A stretch of 64,000 nucleotides of DNA. Source: Salibaculum sp031581025 (GTDB lineage: Bacteria; Pseudomonadota; Alphaproteobacteria; Rhodobacterales; Rhodobacteraceae). This document shows, piece after piece, positions 54,862 through 63,926 of this stretch (position 1 is the stretch's first letter; each line of letters begins with the position of its first letter). The stretch lies in NCBI RefSeq assembly GCF_031581025.1, contig NZ_JAVLCA010000006.1; one strand, written 5' to 3'. A program made the position numbers and the translations under genes. The notes beneath the pieces are model-generated. The model was not told where the DNA came from. It saw only the letters and a program-made list of their open reading frames with translations, and ran no database searches.

Positions 54862-54923
54862 CCTGCGCCTCCGTTCATTGCCCGACTCGCATAATTGTAG
54901 CCCGCCCGGCGGCCGATGTCGCC

Positions 54924-55967
54924 TCAGTAGGGCATCGGATGGGCGCGATGGGCGGCGTCGATATCCTCCAGCACCGCGTCCGACAGGGCCACCGCGTCAC
55001 CCGCCAGCAAATGCACGAGTTGCGCCCGCGTCGTGGCCCCGAGGATCACCGAGACCGGGAAGGGCCGCCTGCGTTGCCAGGCCAGCGCCATATGCGCGGG
55101 GTCAAGCCCGTGTTTCGCGGCGATGTCGAGGTAAGCCTGCACCGCCGGCAGAACCCGCGGCGTCATGCGCCCGCCCAGGCTGGTGTTGGCCCCGTCCCGG
55201 CGCGACCCTGGCGGTGTCACGTCGCCCTGGTACTTGCCCGTCAGCAGCCCTGCGGCCAGCGGCGAATAGGACAGCAGCGTGACGTCCTCGTTCACCGCCA
55301 TCTCGGCCATGTCGGTGTCGTAAAGGCGGCAGAGCAACGAGTATTCGTTCTGAACGCTGGCCAGGCGCGGTGCGCCAACCAGGGCGGCCATGTCGATCCA
55401 GCGGGTGCAGCCCCAGGCACTTTCGTTGGACATGCCGAAGGCGCGGATCTTGCCGGCCTGCCGTGCCCGTTCCAGCCCCTCCAGCACGCCGGCCATGTGG
55501 TCCATGGTCTGCTGGCGAACCTGCCCCGAGGGATCGTATGTCCAGTTCTGGCGGAACATGTACGAGCCGCGCATGGGCCAGTGCAACTGGTAGAGGTCGA
55601 TCCAGTCGGTGCCCAGACGACGCAGCGAGGCGTCGATCAGTGCCTCGATGTTGCCCGGCCCGTAGCCCTCGCCATCGCGGATCATGCGGCTGTCGCCGCC
55701 CGCCTTGGTGGCCAGCACGACGCGGTCGCGCTTGCCGCTGTCGGCGAACCAGCGGCCGATCATTTCCTCGCCGGTGCCGACGGTCTCCGGACGTACCGGA
55801 TTGACGGGATACATCTCGGCCGTGTCGAAGAAATCGATCCCCGCCTCCAGCGCCATGTCCATCTGCGCGAAGGCATCGTCCTGCGGGGTCTGCGCCCCGA
55901 AGGTCATGGTGCCCAGGCACCAGTCGCTGACCTCGATCCCCGTGCGGCCCAGTTCCAGCCTGTTCAT
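54924..55967 (-). CDS. Aldo/keto reductase (Tas-like)
   Basis: 347 residues from ATG 55967 (MNRLELGRTGIEVSDWCLG); upstream frame to 56159 is divergent spacer and metG overlap, not used. NADPH-dependent AKR fold: DFFDTAEMY carries the catalytic Asp/Tyr, and LATKAGG and LYQLHWP follow. The Tas/YajO subgroup is named by length and motif pattern. Substrate unknown. Confidence 0.88.
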   Translation of the reverse strand: MNRLELGRTGIEVSDWCLGTMTFGAQTPQDDAFAQMDMALEAGIDFFDTAEMYPVNPVRPETVGTGEEMIGRWFADSGKRDRVVLATKAGGDSRMIRDGEGYGPGNIEALIDASLRRLGTDWIDLYQLHWPMRGSYMFRQNWTYDPSGQVRQQTMDHMAGVLEGLERARQAGKIRAFGMSNESAWGCTRWIDMAALVGAPRLASVQNEYSLLCRLYDTDMAEMAVNEDVTLLSYSPLAAGLLTGKYQGDVTPPGSRRDGANTSLGGRMTPRVLPAVQAYLDIAAKHGLDPAHMALAWQRRRPFPVSVILGATTRAQLVHLLAGDAVALSDAVLEDIDAAHRAHPMPY

Positions 55968-56139
55968 GCGCCAACCCCTTTCCTGTCTGACGCGCGCGAC
56001 GATAACCGCCTGACCGGCAGCAACAAGGGGGAAGGCGCGCGACAGGGGCACAGTGTGCCGCCGCAGTCGATCCGGCCTCTGGTCCTTCGCGATCAGAGCG
56101 ATTAAACGGGCCGCGCACACCCAGCAACAGGCAGACGTC

Positions 56140-57852
56140 ATGGCCCGGCATCTCATCACCTCGGCGATTCCCTATATCAACGGGATCAAGCACCTCGGCA
56201 ATCTCGTGGGCAGCCAGCTTCCCGCCGACCTCTTCGCACGGTACCAGCGCGGGCGCGGGCACGAGGTGCTGTTTCTCTGTGCCACGGATGAGCACGGCAC
56301 GCCCGCCGAACTGGCCGCCGCCAAGGCGGGCAAGCCGGTGGCCGACTATTGCGCCGAGATGTGGCAGGTCCAGGCCGATATCGCCGAAGGCTTCGGCCTG
56401 TCCTTCGACCATTTCGGGCGGTCCTCGTCGCCGGCCAACCACCGCCTGACCCAGCATTTCGCCAAGAAGCTGGACGAGGCCGGATTGATCCGCGAAGTCA
56501 GCGAGACGCAGATGTATTCCCCCGCCGATGGCCGCTTCCTGCCCGACCGCTACATCGAAGGCACCTGCCCCAACTGCGGGTTCGAAAGCGCGCGCGGCGA
56601 CCAGTGCGACAACTGCACCAAGCAGCTGGACCCGGTCGACCTGATCAACGCGCGCTCGACCATTTCCGGTGCCACCGACCTTGAGATGCGCGAGACCAAG
56701 CACCTCTACCTGTGCCAGTCCAAGATGAAGGACCGGCTGGAAGACTGGATCGACACCCGGGAGGGCTGGCCGGTCCTGACCACCTCGATCGCCAAGAAAT
56801 GGCTCAATGACGGCGACGGGCTGCAGGACCGCGGCATCACCCGCGACCTCGATTGGGGCATCCCGGTCCGGCGCGGCGATGACCCCTGGCCGGGGATGGA
56901 AGGCAAGGTCTTCTACGTCTGGTTCGACGCGCCCATCGAATATATCGCCTGCGGCTCGGAATGGGTCGACGCGGGCAAGGGGGACGATTGGGAACGCTGG
57001 TGGCGCACCGACAAGGGCGCGGACGACGTGACCTACACCCAGTTCATGGGCAAGGACAACGTGCCCTTCCACACGCTGTCGTTCCCGGCCACGATCCTCG
57101 GCTCGGGCGAGCCATGGAAGCTGGTCGATTACATCAAGTCCTTCAATTACCTGAATTACGATGGCGGGCAATTCTCGACCTCGCGCGGGCGCGGCGTCTT
57201 CATGGACCAGGCGCTCGCGCTTCTGCCCGCGGACTACTGGCGCTGGTGGCTGCTCAGCCACGCGCCCGAAACCTCTGACAGTGAATTCACCTGGGAAAGT
57301 TTCCAGTCCGGCGTGAACAAGGACCTTGCCGATGTGCTGGGCAATTTCGTCAGCCGCGTGACGAAGTTCTGCCGCTCGAAATTCGGCGAAGCCGTGCCCG
57401 CCGGCGGCGAAATGGGCGCGCCCGAACAGGCCCTGTTCGCCGATCTGAGCGCCCGCGTGCGCAGCTACGAGGCGCAGATGGACGCCATCGAGGTCCGCAA
57501 GGGCGCCGCCGAGCTGCGCGCCATCTGGGCCGTGGGCAACGAATACCTGCAAGAGGCTGCACCCTGGGCCACTTTCAAGGAAGACCCAGAGAGCGCCGCC
57601 ATGCAGATCCGCGTGGCGCTGAATCTGATCCGGCTTTATGCGGTGCTCTCGGCGCCCTTCATTCCCGGCGTAGCGGCCAGCATGCTGGCGGCGCTGAACA
57701 CCCCCAATGCCGCCTGGCCCGACGACGTGCCCTCAGCATTGCAGGCGCTTCCGGCAGGCCACGGGTTCTCGGTGCCCGAGAACCTCTTCACCAAGATCAC
57801 CGACGAACAGCGCGACGCGTGGCAGGCCCGCTTCGCCGGGGCCCGGGACTGA
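56140..57852 (+). CDS. metG: Methionyl-tRNA synthetase
   Basis: 570 residues from ATG 56140 (MARHLITSAIPYINGIKHLGN). Class I synthetase with HIGH-type HLGN, a zinc knuckle CPNC...CDNC (about 145-165), and the WxP-type substrate loop. The KMSKS loop is replaced by QFSTS (in GGQFSTSRGRG). The related alternate form I recall has KFSTS; here even the first Lys is lost. The C-terminal anticodon domain is complete and there is no C-terminal tRNA-binding (Trbp111) extension. Confidence 0.94.
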   Translation: MARHLITSAIPYINGIKHLGNLVGSQLPADLFARYQRGRGHEVLFLCATDEHGTPAELAAAKAGKPVADYCAEMWQVQADIAEGFGLSFDHFGRSSSPANHRLTQHFAKKLDEAGLIREVSETQMYSPADGRFLPDRYIEGTCPNCGFESARGDQCDNCTKQLDPVDLINARSTISGATDLEMRETKHLYLCQSKMKDRLEDWIDTREGWPVLTTSIAKKWLNDGDGLQDRGITRDLDWGIPVRRGDDPWPGMEGKVFYVWFDAPIEYIACGSEWVDAGKGDDWERWWRTDKGADDVTYTQFMGKDNVPFHTLSFPATILGSGEPWKLVDYIKSFNYLNYDGGQFSTSRGRGVFMDQALALLPADYWRWWLLSHAPETSDSEFTWESFQSGVNKDLADVLGNFVSRVTKFCRSKFGEAVPAGGEMGAPEQALFADLSARVRSYEAQMDAIEVRKGAAELRAIWAVGNEYLQEAAPWATFKEDPESAAMQIRVALNLIRLYAVLSAPFIPGVAASMLAALNTPNAAWPDDVPSALQALPAGHGFSVPENLFTKITDEQRDAWQARFAGARD

Positions 57853-58308
57853 GGCCCGGCCGAAACCGCGCACGCCGGCCAATCGACCGGGATGTCCCAT
57901 CCGGCCCGGCCCATTGCCGGGATGTCGATTTCGATCCGCAGCGGACGGTGATCAGACGCCGGGCCGACCCGCGGCCCGTTACGCACCCGGACGAGCCGGA
58001 CCTGCGCGCCACCCGCGCCAAGGCAGCGATCAAGCGACAGGACGGGCCGGCGGCACGGCGACCGCTTGCACCAGCACATCCGCGGCGCGGACCGGATCGG
58101 TCACGCCGTCCCGGCCACGGCCGCGGTGGATGTTCGGGCCATGACCGACAGGCCCATCGCGGCGTTGACCCGTATCCGCCCGGGACAAATTGCAAAGCCC
58201 GAATGAAGCGGACAGGGGCCGCGACACCCCGCCGCCCCCCTGAGGGGTAGTCATCGGTACATTACATTATATTTAATGCATGTGTTCACGATCTGAAAGG
58301 ATGGCACG
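57853..58308. other. Spacer between metG and cydA, possible remnant of an EEP-family gene
   Basis: 456 bases. On the minus strand around 57915-58045 a translated stretch reads LSLDRCLGAGGAQVRLVR followed by a GPASDHRPL motif, like the end of endonuclease/exonuclease/phosphatase proteins; upstream the frame is broken and the GDFN motif is missing. It may be a decayed fragment. The last 50 bases are AT-rich promoter for cydAB. No intact gene seen. Confidence 0.45.
58265..58278 (+). promoter_or_regulatory. Palindrome in the cydAB promoter region
   Basis: CATTA-TATT-TAATG, a perfect 5-bp inverted repeat in an AT-rich patch 31 bases before the cydA start, including a TATATT like a -10 box. Spacing and composition resemble Rrf2-family (NsrR/RirA) sites or an unrelated operator; no FNR site (TTGAT-N4-ATCAA) was found. 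Confidence 0.4.
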
Positions 58309-59691
58309 ATGCTAGACGGGTTCACCGCGGAGACGCTGGCGCGGATGCAGTTCGCTTTCACGGTCTCTTTCCATATCATCTTTCCGGCCTTCTCGATCGG
58401 CCTGGCCAGCTACCTTGCGGTGCTCAACGCGCAGTGGCTGCGCACGCGGAACCGGACGTATCTGCAGCTTTTCGACTACTGGAAGAAGATCTTTGCCGTC
58501 GCGTTCGGCATGGGTGTCGTTTCGGGCATTGTCATGTCCTACCAGTTCGGGACCAACTGGTCGGTCTTTTCCGACCGGGCGGGGCCGGTGATCGGGCCGC
58601 TGATGGCCTATGAGGTGCTGTCGGCCTTCTTCCTCGAGGCCGGGTTCCTCGGGATCATGCTGTTCGGCCGCGACAAGGTGGGCGAGCGGCTGCACATGTT
58701 CGCCACCGCCATGGTCGCCTTCGGCACGCTGCTGTCGGCGACCTGGATCCTGTCGGTGAACAGCTGGATGCAGACCCCGGCGGGCTATTCCATCAACGAG
58801 GCCGGGCAATTCGTGCCCGAGAACTGGTGGAAAATCGTCTTCAACCCCTCGTTCCCCTATCGCCTGCTGCACATGGTGCTGGCCGCCTACCTGACGACGG
58901 CGCTGGTCGTCGCCGGGGCCGCGGGCTGGCAAATGCTGCGCGGCCGGGCCACCGCCGCCAGCCGCACGATGTTCTCGATGGCGCTGTGGATGGTCGTCGT
59001 CGTGGCCCCGCTGCAGATCGTCGCGGGCGACGTGCACGGGCTGAACACGCTGGAACACCAGCCCGCCAAGGTCATGGCGATGGAAGGTCACTACGAGTCC
59101 CACCCCGAGGGCGCGCCGCTGATCCTGTTCGGCATCCCCGACCCGGATAACAAGGAGATCGACTACGCGCTCGAGATCCCCAAGCTGTCGTCGCTGATCC
59201 TCAAGCACGACCTGAACGCGCCCATGGCCGGGCTGGACACGATCCCCGACGACGAGGAACCGCCCGTGGGCATCGTGTTCTGGTCCTTCCGCGTCATGGT
59301 CGCCCTCGGCTTTGCCATGCTGGGCCTGGGTGCCTGGAGCCTGTGGCGGCGCTGGCGTGGCGGTCTGTACGACAGCCCGTGGCTGCAGCGCGCGGCCGTC
59401 GCCATGGGGCCGGCCGGGTTCGTCGCCGTGCTGGCCGGGTGGGTGACGACCGAGGTCGGCCGCCAGCCCTTCACCGTCTACGGGCTGATGCGCACCTCCG
59501 ACTCGCTCGCCCCGGTCGAGGCACCCGCGGTGGCAACCTCGCTGCTGGTCTTCATCGTGGTCTATTTCTTCATCTTCGGCGCGGGCACCTTCTACATCCT
59601 GCGCCTGATGACCAGCGCGCCCGGTGGCAAGGGGCCGGACGCAACCCGCGAAGGCCCGCTGCGCAGCAGCGGCATCACGCCGGCCGCGTAG
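58309..59691 (+). CDS. cydA: Cytochrome bd-type ubiquinol oxidase, subunit I
   Basis: 460 residues, about 9 membrane helices. Conserved haem-region features: early RMQFAFTVSFHIIFPAFSIGL with the haem b595 His, and GRQPFTVYGLMRT. The Q-loop is shorter than in E. coli CydA, which puts it in the short-loop, cyanide-insensitive (CIO) type. Oxidises quinol and reduces O2 to water at high affinity. Confidence 0.95.
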   Translation: MLDGFTAETLARMQFAFTVSFHIIFPAFSIGLASYLAVLNAQWLRTRNRTYLQLFDYWKKIFAVAFGMGVVSGIVMSYQFGTNWSVFSDRAGPVIGPLMAYEVLSAFFLEAGFLGIMLFGRDKVGERLHMFATAMVAFGTLLSATWILSVNSWMQTPAGYSINEAGQFVPENWWKIVFNPSFPYRLLHMVLAAYLTTALVVAGAAGWQMLRGRATAASRTMFSMALWMVVVVAPLQIVAGDVHGLNTLEHQPAKVMAMEGHYESHPEGAPLILFGIPDPDNKEIDYALEIPKLSSLILKHDLNAPMAGLDTIPDDEEPPVGIVFWSFRVMVALGFAMLGLGAWSLWRRWRGGLYDSPWLQRAAVAMGPAGFVAVLAGWVTTEVGRQPFTVYGLMRTSDSLAPVEAPAVATSLLVFIVVYFFIFGAGTFYILRLMTSAPGGKGPDATREGPLRSSGITPAA

Positions 59692-59735
59692 GTCGACCCC
59701 GACGTCGTGCCCGGTGAATGAAAGGAGACTGAGCC

Positions 59736-60737
59736 ATGTTCGATCTTGCAACAATCTGGGCGTGCATTATCGCCTTTGCCGTGCTCACCTACGTCATCCT
59801 AGACGGGTTCGACCTGGGCGTCGGTATCCTGTTTCCCTTCGCCCGCGACGAGTCCGAGCGCGACGTCATGATGAATTCCGTCGCGCCGGTCTGGGACGGT
59901 AACGAGACCTGGCTGGTCATGGGCGGCGGCGGGCTGTTCGCGGTCTTCCCGCTGGCCTATGCGGTGGTCATGCCCGCGCTCTACATGCCGATCATCCTGA
60001 TGCTGCTGGCACTGGTCTTTCGCGGCGTGGCCTTCGAGTACCGCTGGCGGACGACGCGCTGGCGCGGCGTCTGGGACGCGGCCTTCATCGGCGGGTCGAC
60101 GCTGGCCGCCTTCACGCAGGGGATCGCGCTGGGGGCCCTGGTGCAAGGGATCGAGGTCGCCGACCGCGCCTATGCTGGCGGCTGGTGGGACTGGCTGACG
60201 CCCTTCTCGCTGCTCACCGGTGTGGCGCTCGTGGTCGGCTATGCCCTGCTGGGGGCGACCTGGCTGATCATGAAGACCGAGGGCGGCCTGCAATCGGCCA
60301 TGCGCCGCCGGGCCGGGCCGCTGGCGCTAGGCACGCTCGGCCTGATCGGGGTCGTCAGCCTGCTGACGCCGTTTCAGGACCCGGTCTATTTCGAGCGCTG
60401 GTTCAGCTTTCCGGCGGCCTTCTATTCGGCCCTGGTGCCGGTGATTCTCTTCGTCGCCGCGATGTACCTGTTCCGCGGCCTGGCCACCGGCAGCGACCAC
60501 GCGCCCTTCCTGGCCAGCCTCGCGCTCTTCGTGATCAGTTTCGTCGGCATCGGCATCAGCTTCTACCCGATGATGGTGCCGCCCGCGCTGACGATCCAGC
60601 AGGCCGCGGCTCCGGACAGCAGCCTGGCCTTTGCCTTGGTGGGCACGGTGATCCTGGTGCCGATGATCCTGGGCTACACGGCCTATGCCTACTGGGTGTT
60701 CCGCGGCAAGGTCGACCCGGACGCGGGGTATCACTGA
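59736..60737 (+). CDS. cydB: Cytochrome bd-type ubiquinol oxidase, subunit II
   Basis: 333 residues, CydB family (LDGFDLGVGILFPF near the N-terminus; WDGNETWLVMGGGGLFAVFPLAYA). Structural partner of CydA. Overlaps the following 35-residue gene by one base (TGATG). Confidence 0.95.
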   Translation: MFDLATIWACIIAFAVLTYVILDGFDLGVGILFPFARDESERDVMMNSVAPVWDGNETWLVMGGGGLFAVFPLAYAVVMPALYMPIILMLLALVFRGVAFEYRWRTTRWRGVWDAAFIGGSTLAAFTQGIALGALVQGIEVADRAYAGGWWDWLTPFSLLTGVALVVGYALLGATWLIMKTEGGLQSAMRRRAGPLALGTLGLIGVVSLLTPFQDPVYFERWFSFPAAFYSALVPVILFVAAMYLFRGLATGSDHAPFLASLALFVISFVGIGISFYPMMVPPALTIQQAAAPDSSLAFALVGTVILVPMILGYTAYAYWVFRGKVDPDAGYH

Positions 60738-60844
60738 TGCGCCGCACGACGCTGAAACGTCTGGCCTGGTTCGGCGCGCTCTGGCTGGCGTCGGTATCGG
60801 TCCTGGCGGTCGTCGCTTACGGGATTCGCCTTATGATCCTGTAA
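60737..60844 (+). CDS. DUF2474 small membrane subunit, CydX-like
   Basis: 35 residues (start MRRTTLKRLAWFGALW, end AYGIRLMIL): a basic N-terminus and one membrane helix. It matches DUF2474, found after cydB in bd oxidases of the CIO type, where it probably plays the stabilising role of CydX/CydS. The start ATG overlaps the cydB stop by one base, so it is translationally coupled. Too short for automatic gene callers with a size cut-off. Confidence 0.85.
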   Translation: MRRTTLKRLAWFGALWLASVSVLAVVAYGIRLMIL

Positions 60845-60901
60845 TGCGCGCCGTCCAGAGGGCGCTTTCGCACAGGGAGGGCAAGCCGCTGCCGGAAACC
60901 C

Positions 60902-61636
60902 TCAGTCGAACTCGCGGGTGGACAGGTGGCGGTAGACCTCCTGGCGCACCAGCTTGCGCACGTTGCGGGTAACGCGGTCGCCCAGCGCACCCTGCAATTC
61001 CTCGCGCACGATCTCGGCGACAAGTGCGCGCAGCGCGGCCTCGTCCAGCGCGTCAAGCCCGGAGGGGTGGCGGGCGTCAGACCCGGCGTCATCGCTCGCA
61101 GTGCCCGCGGCCCGGTCTTCGGGCACCGTCTCTTCCGCCACGGGCGACTCGGCGTCGGTGCGGAGGGCTGCCACGTCCTGGTCGGCCGGTTCGGGGGTCA
61201 CAGCATCGCCGACGGGGCCTTCGGATGGCTGTTCAGCCCTCCCCCCCTCGGTGGCGCGGGCCACCGCGGGCGTGGCAGTGTCGCCCTTCCCCGCGTCCCC
61301 GCCACCGGATCTGCGCTGGACGGTCCTTATGGGCCGCTCCAGAACGAGCGGCGCGGCCGCGCGGTCCGACGTCGCTGAGGCCGATTCGGTCCGCGTGTCA
61401 GGGGTGGCCGTCGCCACACTCCTGCCCTCGGTCACCCGCTGTGCCGGGGTCAGAACCAGTTTTGCCGGTCGGCCGCCGTCCTGGGCGGGTGCCCCATCGG
61501 GGCCGTCCGATGCCCTGTCGGCGGTCGCGGCGTCATCGCCGGTCGTGGTTGTCTCGTCAGGGGCGCCCTCGCTCACGAGTTTGCGGACGGAGGACAGGAC
61601 ACCCTCCATGTCCACCTTGGTGACGGGATCTGTCAT
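60902..61636 (-). CDS. PopZ-like acidic, disordered protein, hypothetical
   Basis: 244 residues. A short N-terminal helix (VTKVDMEGVLSSVRKLVSE, about 5-23), a long Ala/Asp/Thr/Pro-rich disordered middle, and a C-terminal helical block (LDEAALRALVAEIVREELQ..., VRKLVRQEVYRHLS, about 195-240). The layout resembles PopZ (N-terminal helix, acidic spacer, C-terminal oligomerising helices), and the N-terminal helix looks like the EEILASIRR segment of DUF2497 proteins. The relation is inferred from architecture; no direct identity is certain. Confidence 0.6.
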   Translation of the reverse strand: MTDPVTKVDMEGVLSSVRKLVSEGAPDETTTTGDDAATADRASDGPDGAPAQDGGRPAKLVLTPAQRVTEGRSVATATPDTRTESASATSDRAAAPLVLERPIRTVQRRSGGGDAGKGDTATPAVARATEGGRAEQPSEGPVGDAVTPEPADQDVAALRTDAESPVAEETVPEDRAAGTASDDAGSDARHPSGLDALDEAALRALVAEIVREELQGALGDRVTRNVRKLVRQEVYRHLSTREFD

Positions 61637-61712
61637 GGATCATCCTGCTTTTGCCTCGCGGCCAAGACTACGCGCAACCGCGCCTGCAAACAACAGATAC
61701 CCGCGATTTGAG

Positions 61713-63092
61713 CTATTCGCCGATGGACTCCAGCACCCGATCCAGCGCGCGGCCCTGGGGGGACAGGGTCGCCGGGGCATCCTTGACAAGGTTGTAATAG
61801 GCCGCCGGATCATAGGTCTGGACAGCCAGACCCAGGTGTTCGGCCGTCAGCAGGCCCATGGCCGCCAGCACCTCGTAGCTGGCGATCACCTCGTCCGCCT
61901 GGGCCGAGATCGCATTGGCGCGGGCGTCGAGCAATTCCTGCTCGGCGTTGAGCACGTCCAGCGTGGTGCGCGCGCCCAGGGTCGCCTCTTCACGCACACC
62001 CTCAAAGGCGGTGCGCGCGGCGCGGATCTGAAGCTGCGAGGCCTCGCTGCTGGCACGCGCCACGCGCAGCTGAGCAAAGGCATTGCCCACCGATTGCGCC
62101 ACCGACTGGCCCGCCAGGTGCAAGCCCGCCCGTGCCGCATCGCGCCGCGCGGTGGCCTGGCGGATGGCGCTTTCCAGTTGCCCGCCGGAATAGATCGGCC
62201 CGCCGACGGTGACCCCGAGGCTCTCGGTGCCGTTGCCATCGTCATCGACCGAGGCCGACCCGCGCAGGCTCACCGAGGGGCGCAGGGCAGCCTCTGTGGC
62301 GCGGATGGTCAGTTCGGCCGCGGTCACGCCCTGCTGCGCGGCCTTGATCGAGGGGTGGTTGCTCAGTGCGAAGCCCTGCGCCGCGTCCGGCCCCCTGTCG
62401 ATGGGCGCGGGCGAGACCACGTCGAGACTGCCCGGCGCACGCCCCACGGCGGCGCGAAACTCTTCTTTGGATTGCGCCAGAGACCCTTCGGCGGCGGCCA
62501 GTTCGCTACGGGTGGCGGCCAGCCGTGCCTCGGCCAGGGCCACATCGGTGCGCGTCACCTCGCCGACCTCGAACCTATCGCGCGCGGCGCGCAGTTCTTC
62601 CTCGATGAGGGTCATGTTGCTCTTGCGCAGGGCCACGAACTCGGAATTGCGGCGCACGTTCATGTAAGCGGTGGCCGCGCGCAACAGGACGTCCTGTTCG
62701 ATTTCCAGAAGGTCCTGTCGGGTTTCGAGGACCATTGCCTTGGCGGCCTCGGTCCGGTGCTTGCTCGCCCCGCCGTCATACAGCAGCAGGCTGGCGGAGA
62801 GCTCGAAATTGGCCGACTTCGTCACCTGGTTTTCGAAAGTGCGGCCAGTTTCCGGCGATGTTACGTCAGCCCGCTGCCAGTTGTAATTCGCCGACCATTC
62901 CACGACAGGGCGCAGGGCGGCCAGCGACTGCGCCACGTCCTCGTCGGCGGCGCGCAGCAGGGCGCGGTTTTGATCCAGCAGGCCGGAATTGCGATAGCCG
63001 TCGGCGAGGGCATTGGCCAGGGATTCGGCAGCGGCAGGGGCTGCGACGGCCAGGACAAGGCTCGCGGCGGTGACCAGTCGGCGAAGGTTCAT
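61713..63092 (-). CDS. tolC: TolC family outer-membrane efflux protein
   Basis: 459 residues with a signal peptide (about 1-22). TolC-type repeats of helical hairpins (ANALADGYRNSGLLDQNRALL..., LALSNHPSIKAAQQGV-type second repeat). It forms a trimeric outer-membrane channel used by RND, MFS or type I exporters. It follows the Pcm-like gene by 48 bases on the same strand. Confidence 0.9.
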   Translation of the reverse strand: MNLRRLVTAASLVLAVAAPAAAESLANALADGYRNSGLLDQNRALLRAADEDVAQSLAALRPVVEWSANYNWQRADVTSPETGRTFENQVTKSANFELSASLLLYDGGASKHRTEAAKAMVLETRQDLLEIEQDVLLRAATAYMNVRRNSEFVALRKSNMTLIEEELRAARDRFEVGEVTRTDVALAEARLAATRSELAAAEGSLAQSKEEFRAAVGRAPGSLDVVSPAPIDRGPDAAQGFALSNHPSIKAAQQGVTAAELTIRATEAALRPSVSLRGSASVDDDGNGTESLGVTVGGPIYSGGQLESAIRQATARRDAARAGLHLAGQSVAQSVGNAFAQLRVARASSEASQLQIRAARTAFEGVREEATLGARTTLDVLNAEQELLDARANAISAQADEVIASYEVLAAMGLLTAEHLGLAVQTYDPAAYYNLVKDAPATLSPQGRALDRVLESIGE

Positions 63093-63140
63093 CTGGCGGG
63101 TCTCCCGAATTGGCCGCCGGCGGAACCGGGCGGGCCCAGG

Positions 63141-63794
63141 TTACAGGGTAAAGGCCGGGTGGCGCTCGAAGCCGGACACGACCGGCGCGCCCGCATTGAA
63201 GGCCATCCGCCAGGTCATCCCGCCATCGAGCTTATAGCCGATCCGCATGACGCCAAGGGCGCCCTCGCTGAAGAGCACCGCCATGCGGCCACCCTCCTTG
63301 AGCTGTTCGATCAGCGCCTCGGGCACATGCTCGGCCGCCCCTTCAAGGACGATCACGTCATAAGGGCCCTGCTTCGGCGCCCCCTCGGCCAGGGTGACCT
63401 GCACCACGGCGGCATTGTCCACGTCATGGGCGGAAAGGTTCGCCTGGGCCTCGCTCACGCGGGGCGCGTCCTCCTCCACGGCGACGACGAAGTCGGCCAG
63501 CCGCGCCAGCAGCGCGGTGGAATAGCCCAGCCCGCAGCCCAGATCCATCACCACCTCGGAGCCCTGGATGTCGAGCGCATCGAGCATCTTGCCCATGGTG
63601 CGCGGCTCGAGCATGACCCGACCCCCGCCCAGATCGAGGTTGCCATCCACATAGGCGGCCTCGCGCCGGTCATCGGGCACGAACTCCTCGCGCGGGACGG
63701 CCAGCATGGCGTCGATGATGGGAAACTTGGTGACATCCGACGGGCGGACTTGCGTGTCCACCATCACGGTCCGGAGGGTTTCGTAGTCGGCCAC
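63141..63794 (-). CDS. pcm: Protein-L-isoaspartate O-methyltransferase family protein
   Basis: 217 residues from GTG 63794. SAM-dependent methyltransferase with motif I VMDLGCGLGYSTALLA and the Pcm-type N-terminus (VMVDTQVRPSDVT, MLAVPREEFVPDD). It may repair isoaspartyl proteins; Rhodobacterales members lie in front of tolC and may have another substrate. Divergent from tRNA-Cys. Confidence 0.85.
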   Translation of the reverse strand: MADYETLRTVMVDTQVRPSDVTKFPIIDAMLAVPREEFVPDDRREAAYVDGNLDLGGGRVMLEPRTMGKMLDALDIQGSEVVMDLGCGLGYSTALLARLADFVVAVEEDAPRVSEAQANLSAHDVDNAAVVQVTLAEGAPKQGPYDVIVLEGAAEHVPEALIEQLKEGGRMAVLFSEGALGVMRIGYKLDGGMTWRMAFNAGAPVVSGFERHPAFTL

Positions 63795-63870
63795 GCGCTA
63801 GACTCTTTCGTTCAGATTGTTCCGTGGTGTCTTGCCATATCGCCCCGGCCTGGGCAACGCCTGATCACCC

Positions 63871-63897
63871 TTGCAAGGCCGCCTGGGCTGGTATATC
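63871..63897 (+). promoter_or_regulatory. Possible promoter of tRNA-Cys
   Basis: TTGCAA (63871-63876), 15-base gap, TATATC (63892-63897), about 30 bases before the tRNA 5' end. Spacing is short for sigma-70, so moderate support only. Confidence 0.35.
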
Positions 63898-63926
63898 TGG
63901 CACGTGTTCCGACAAGGACCACTGGC

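Noticed and set aside
55968..56139. SAM-type riboswitch upstream of metG
   Set aside because: No conserved SAM-II or SAM-I pairing pattern seen; the leader is GC-rich without the expected pseudoknot bases.
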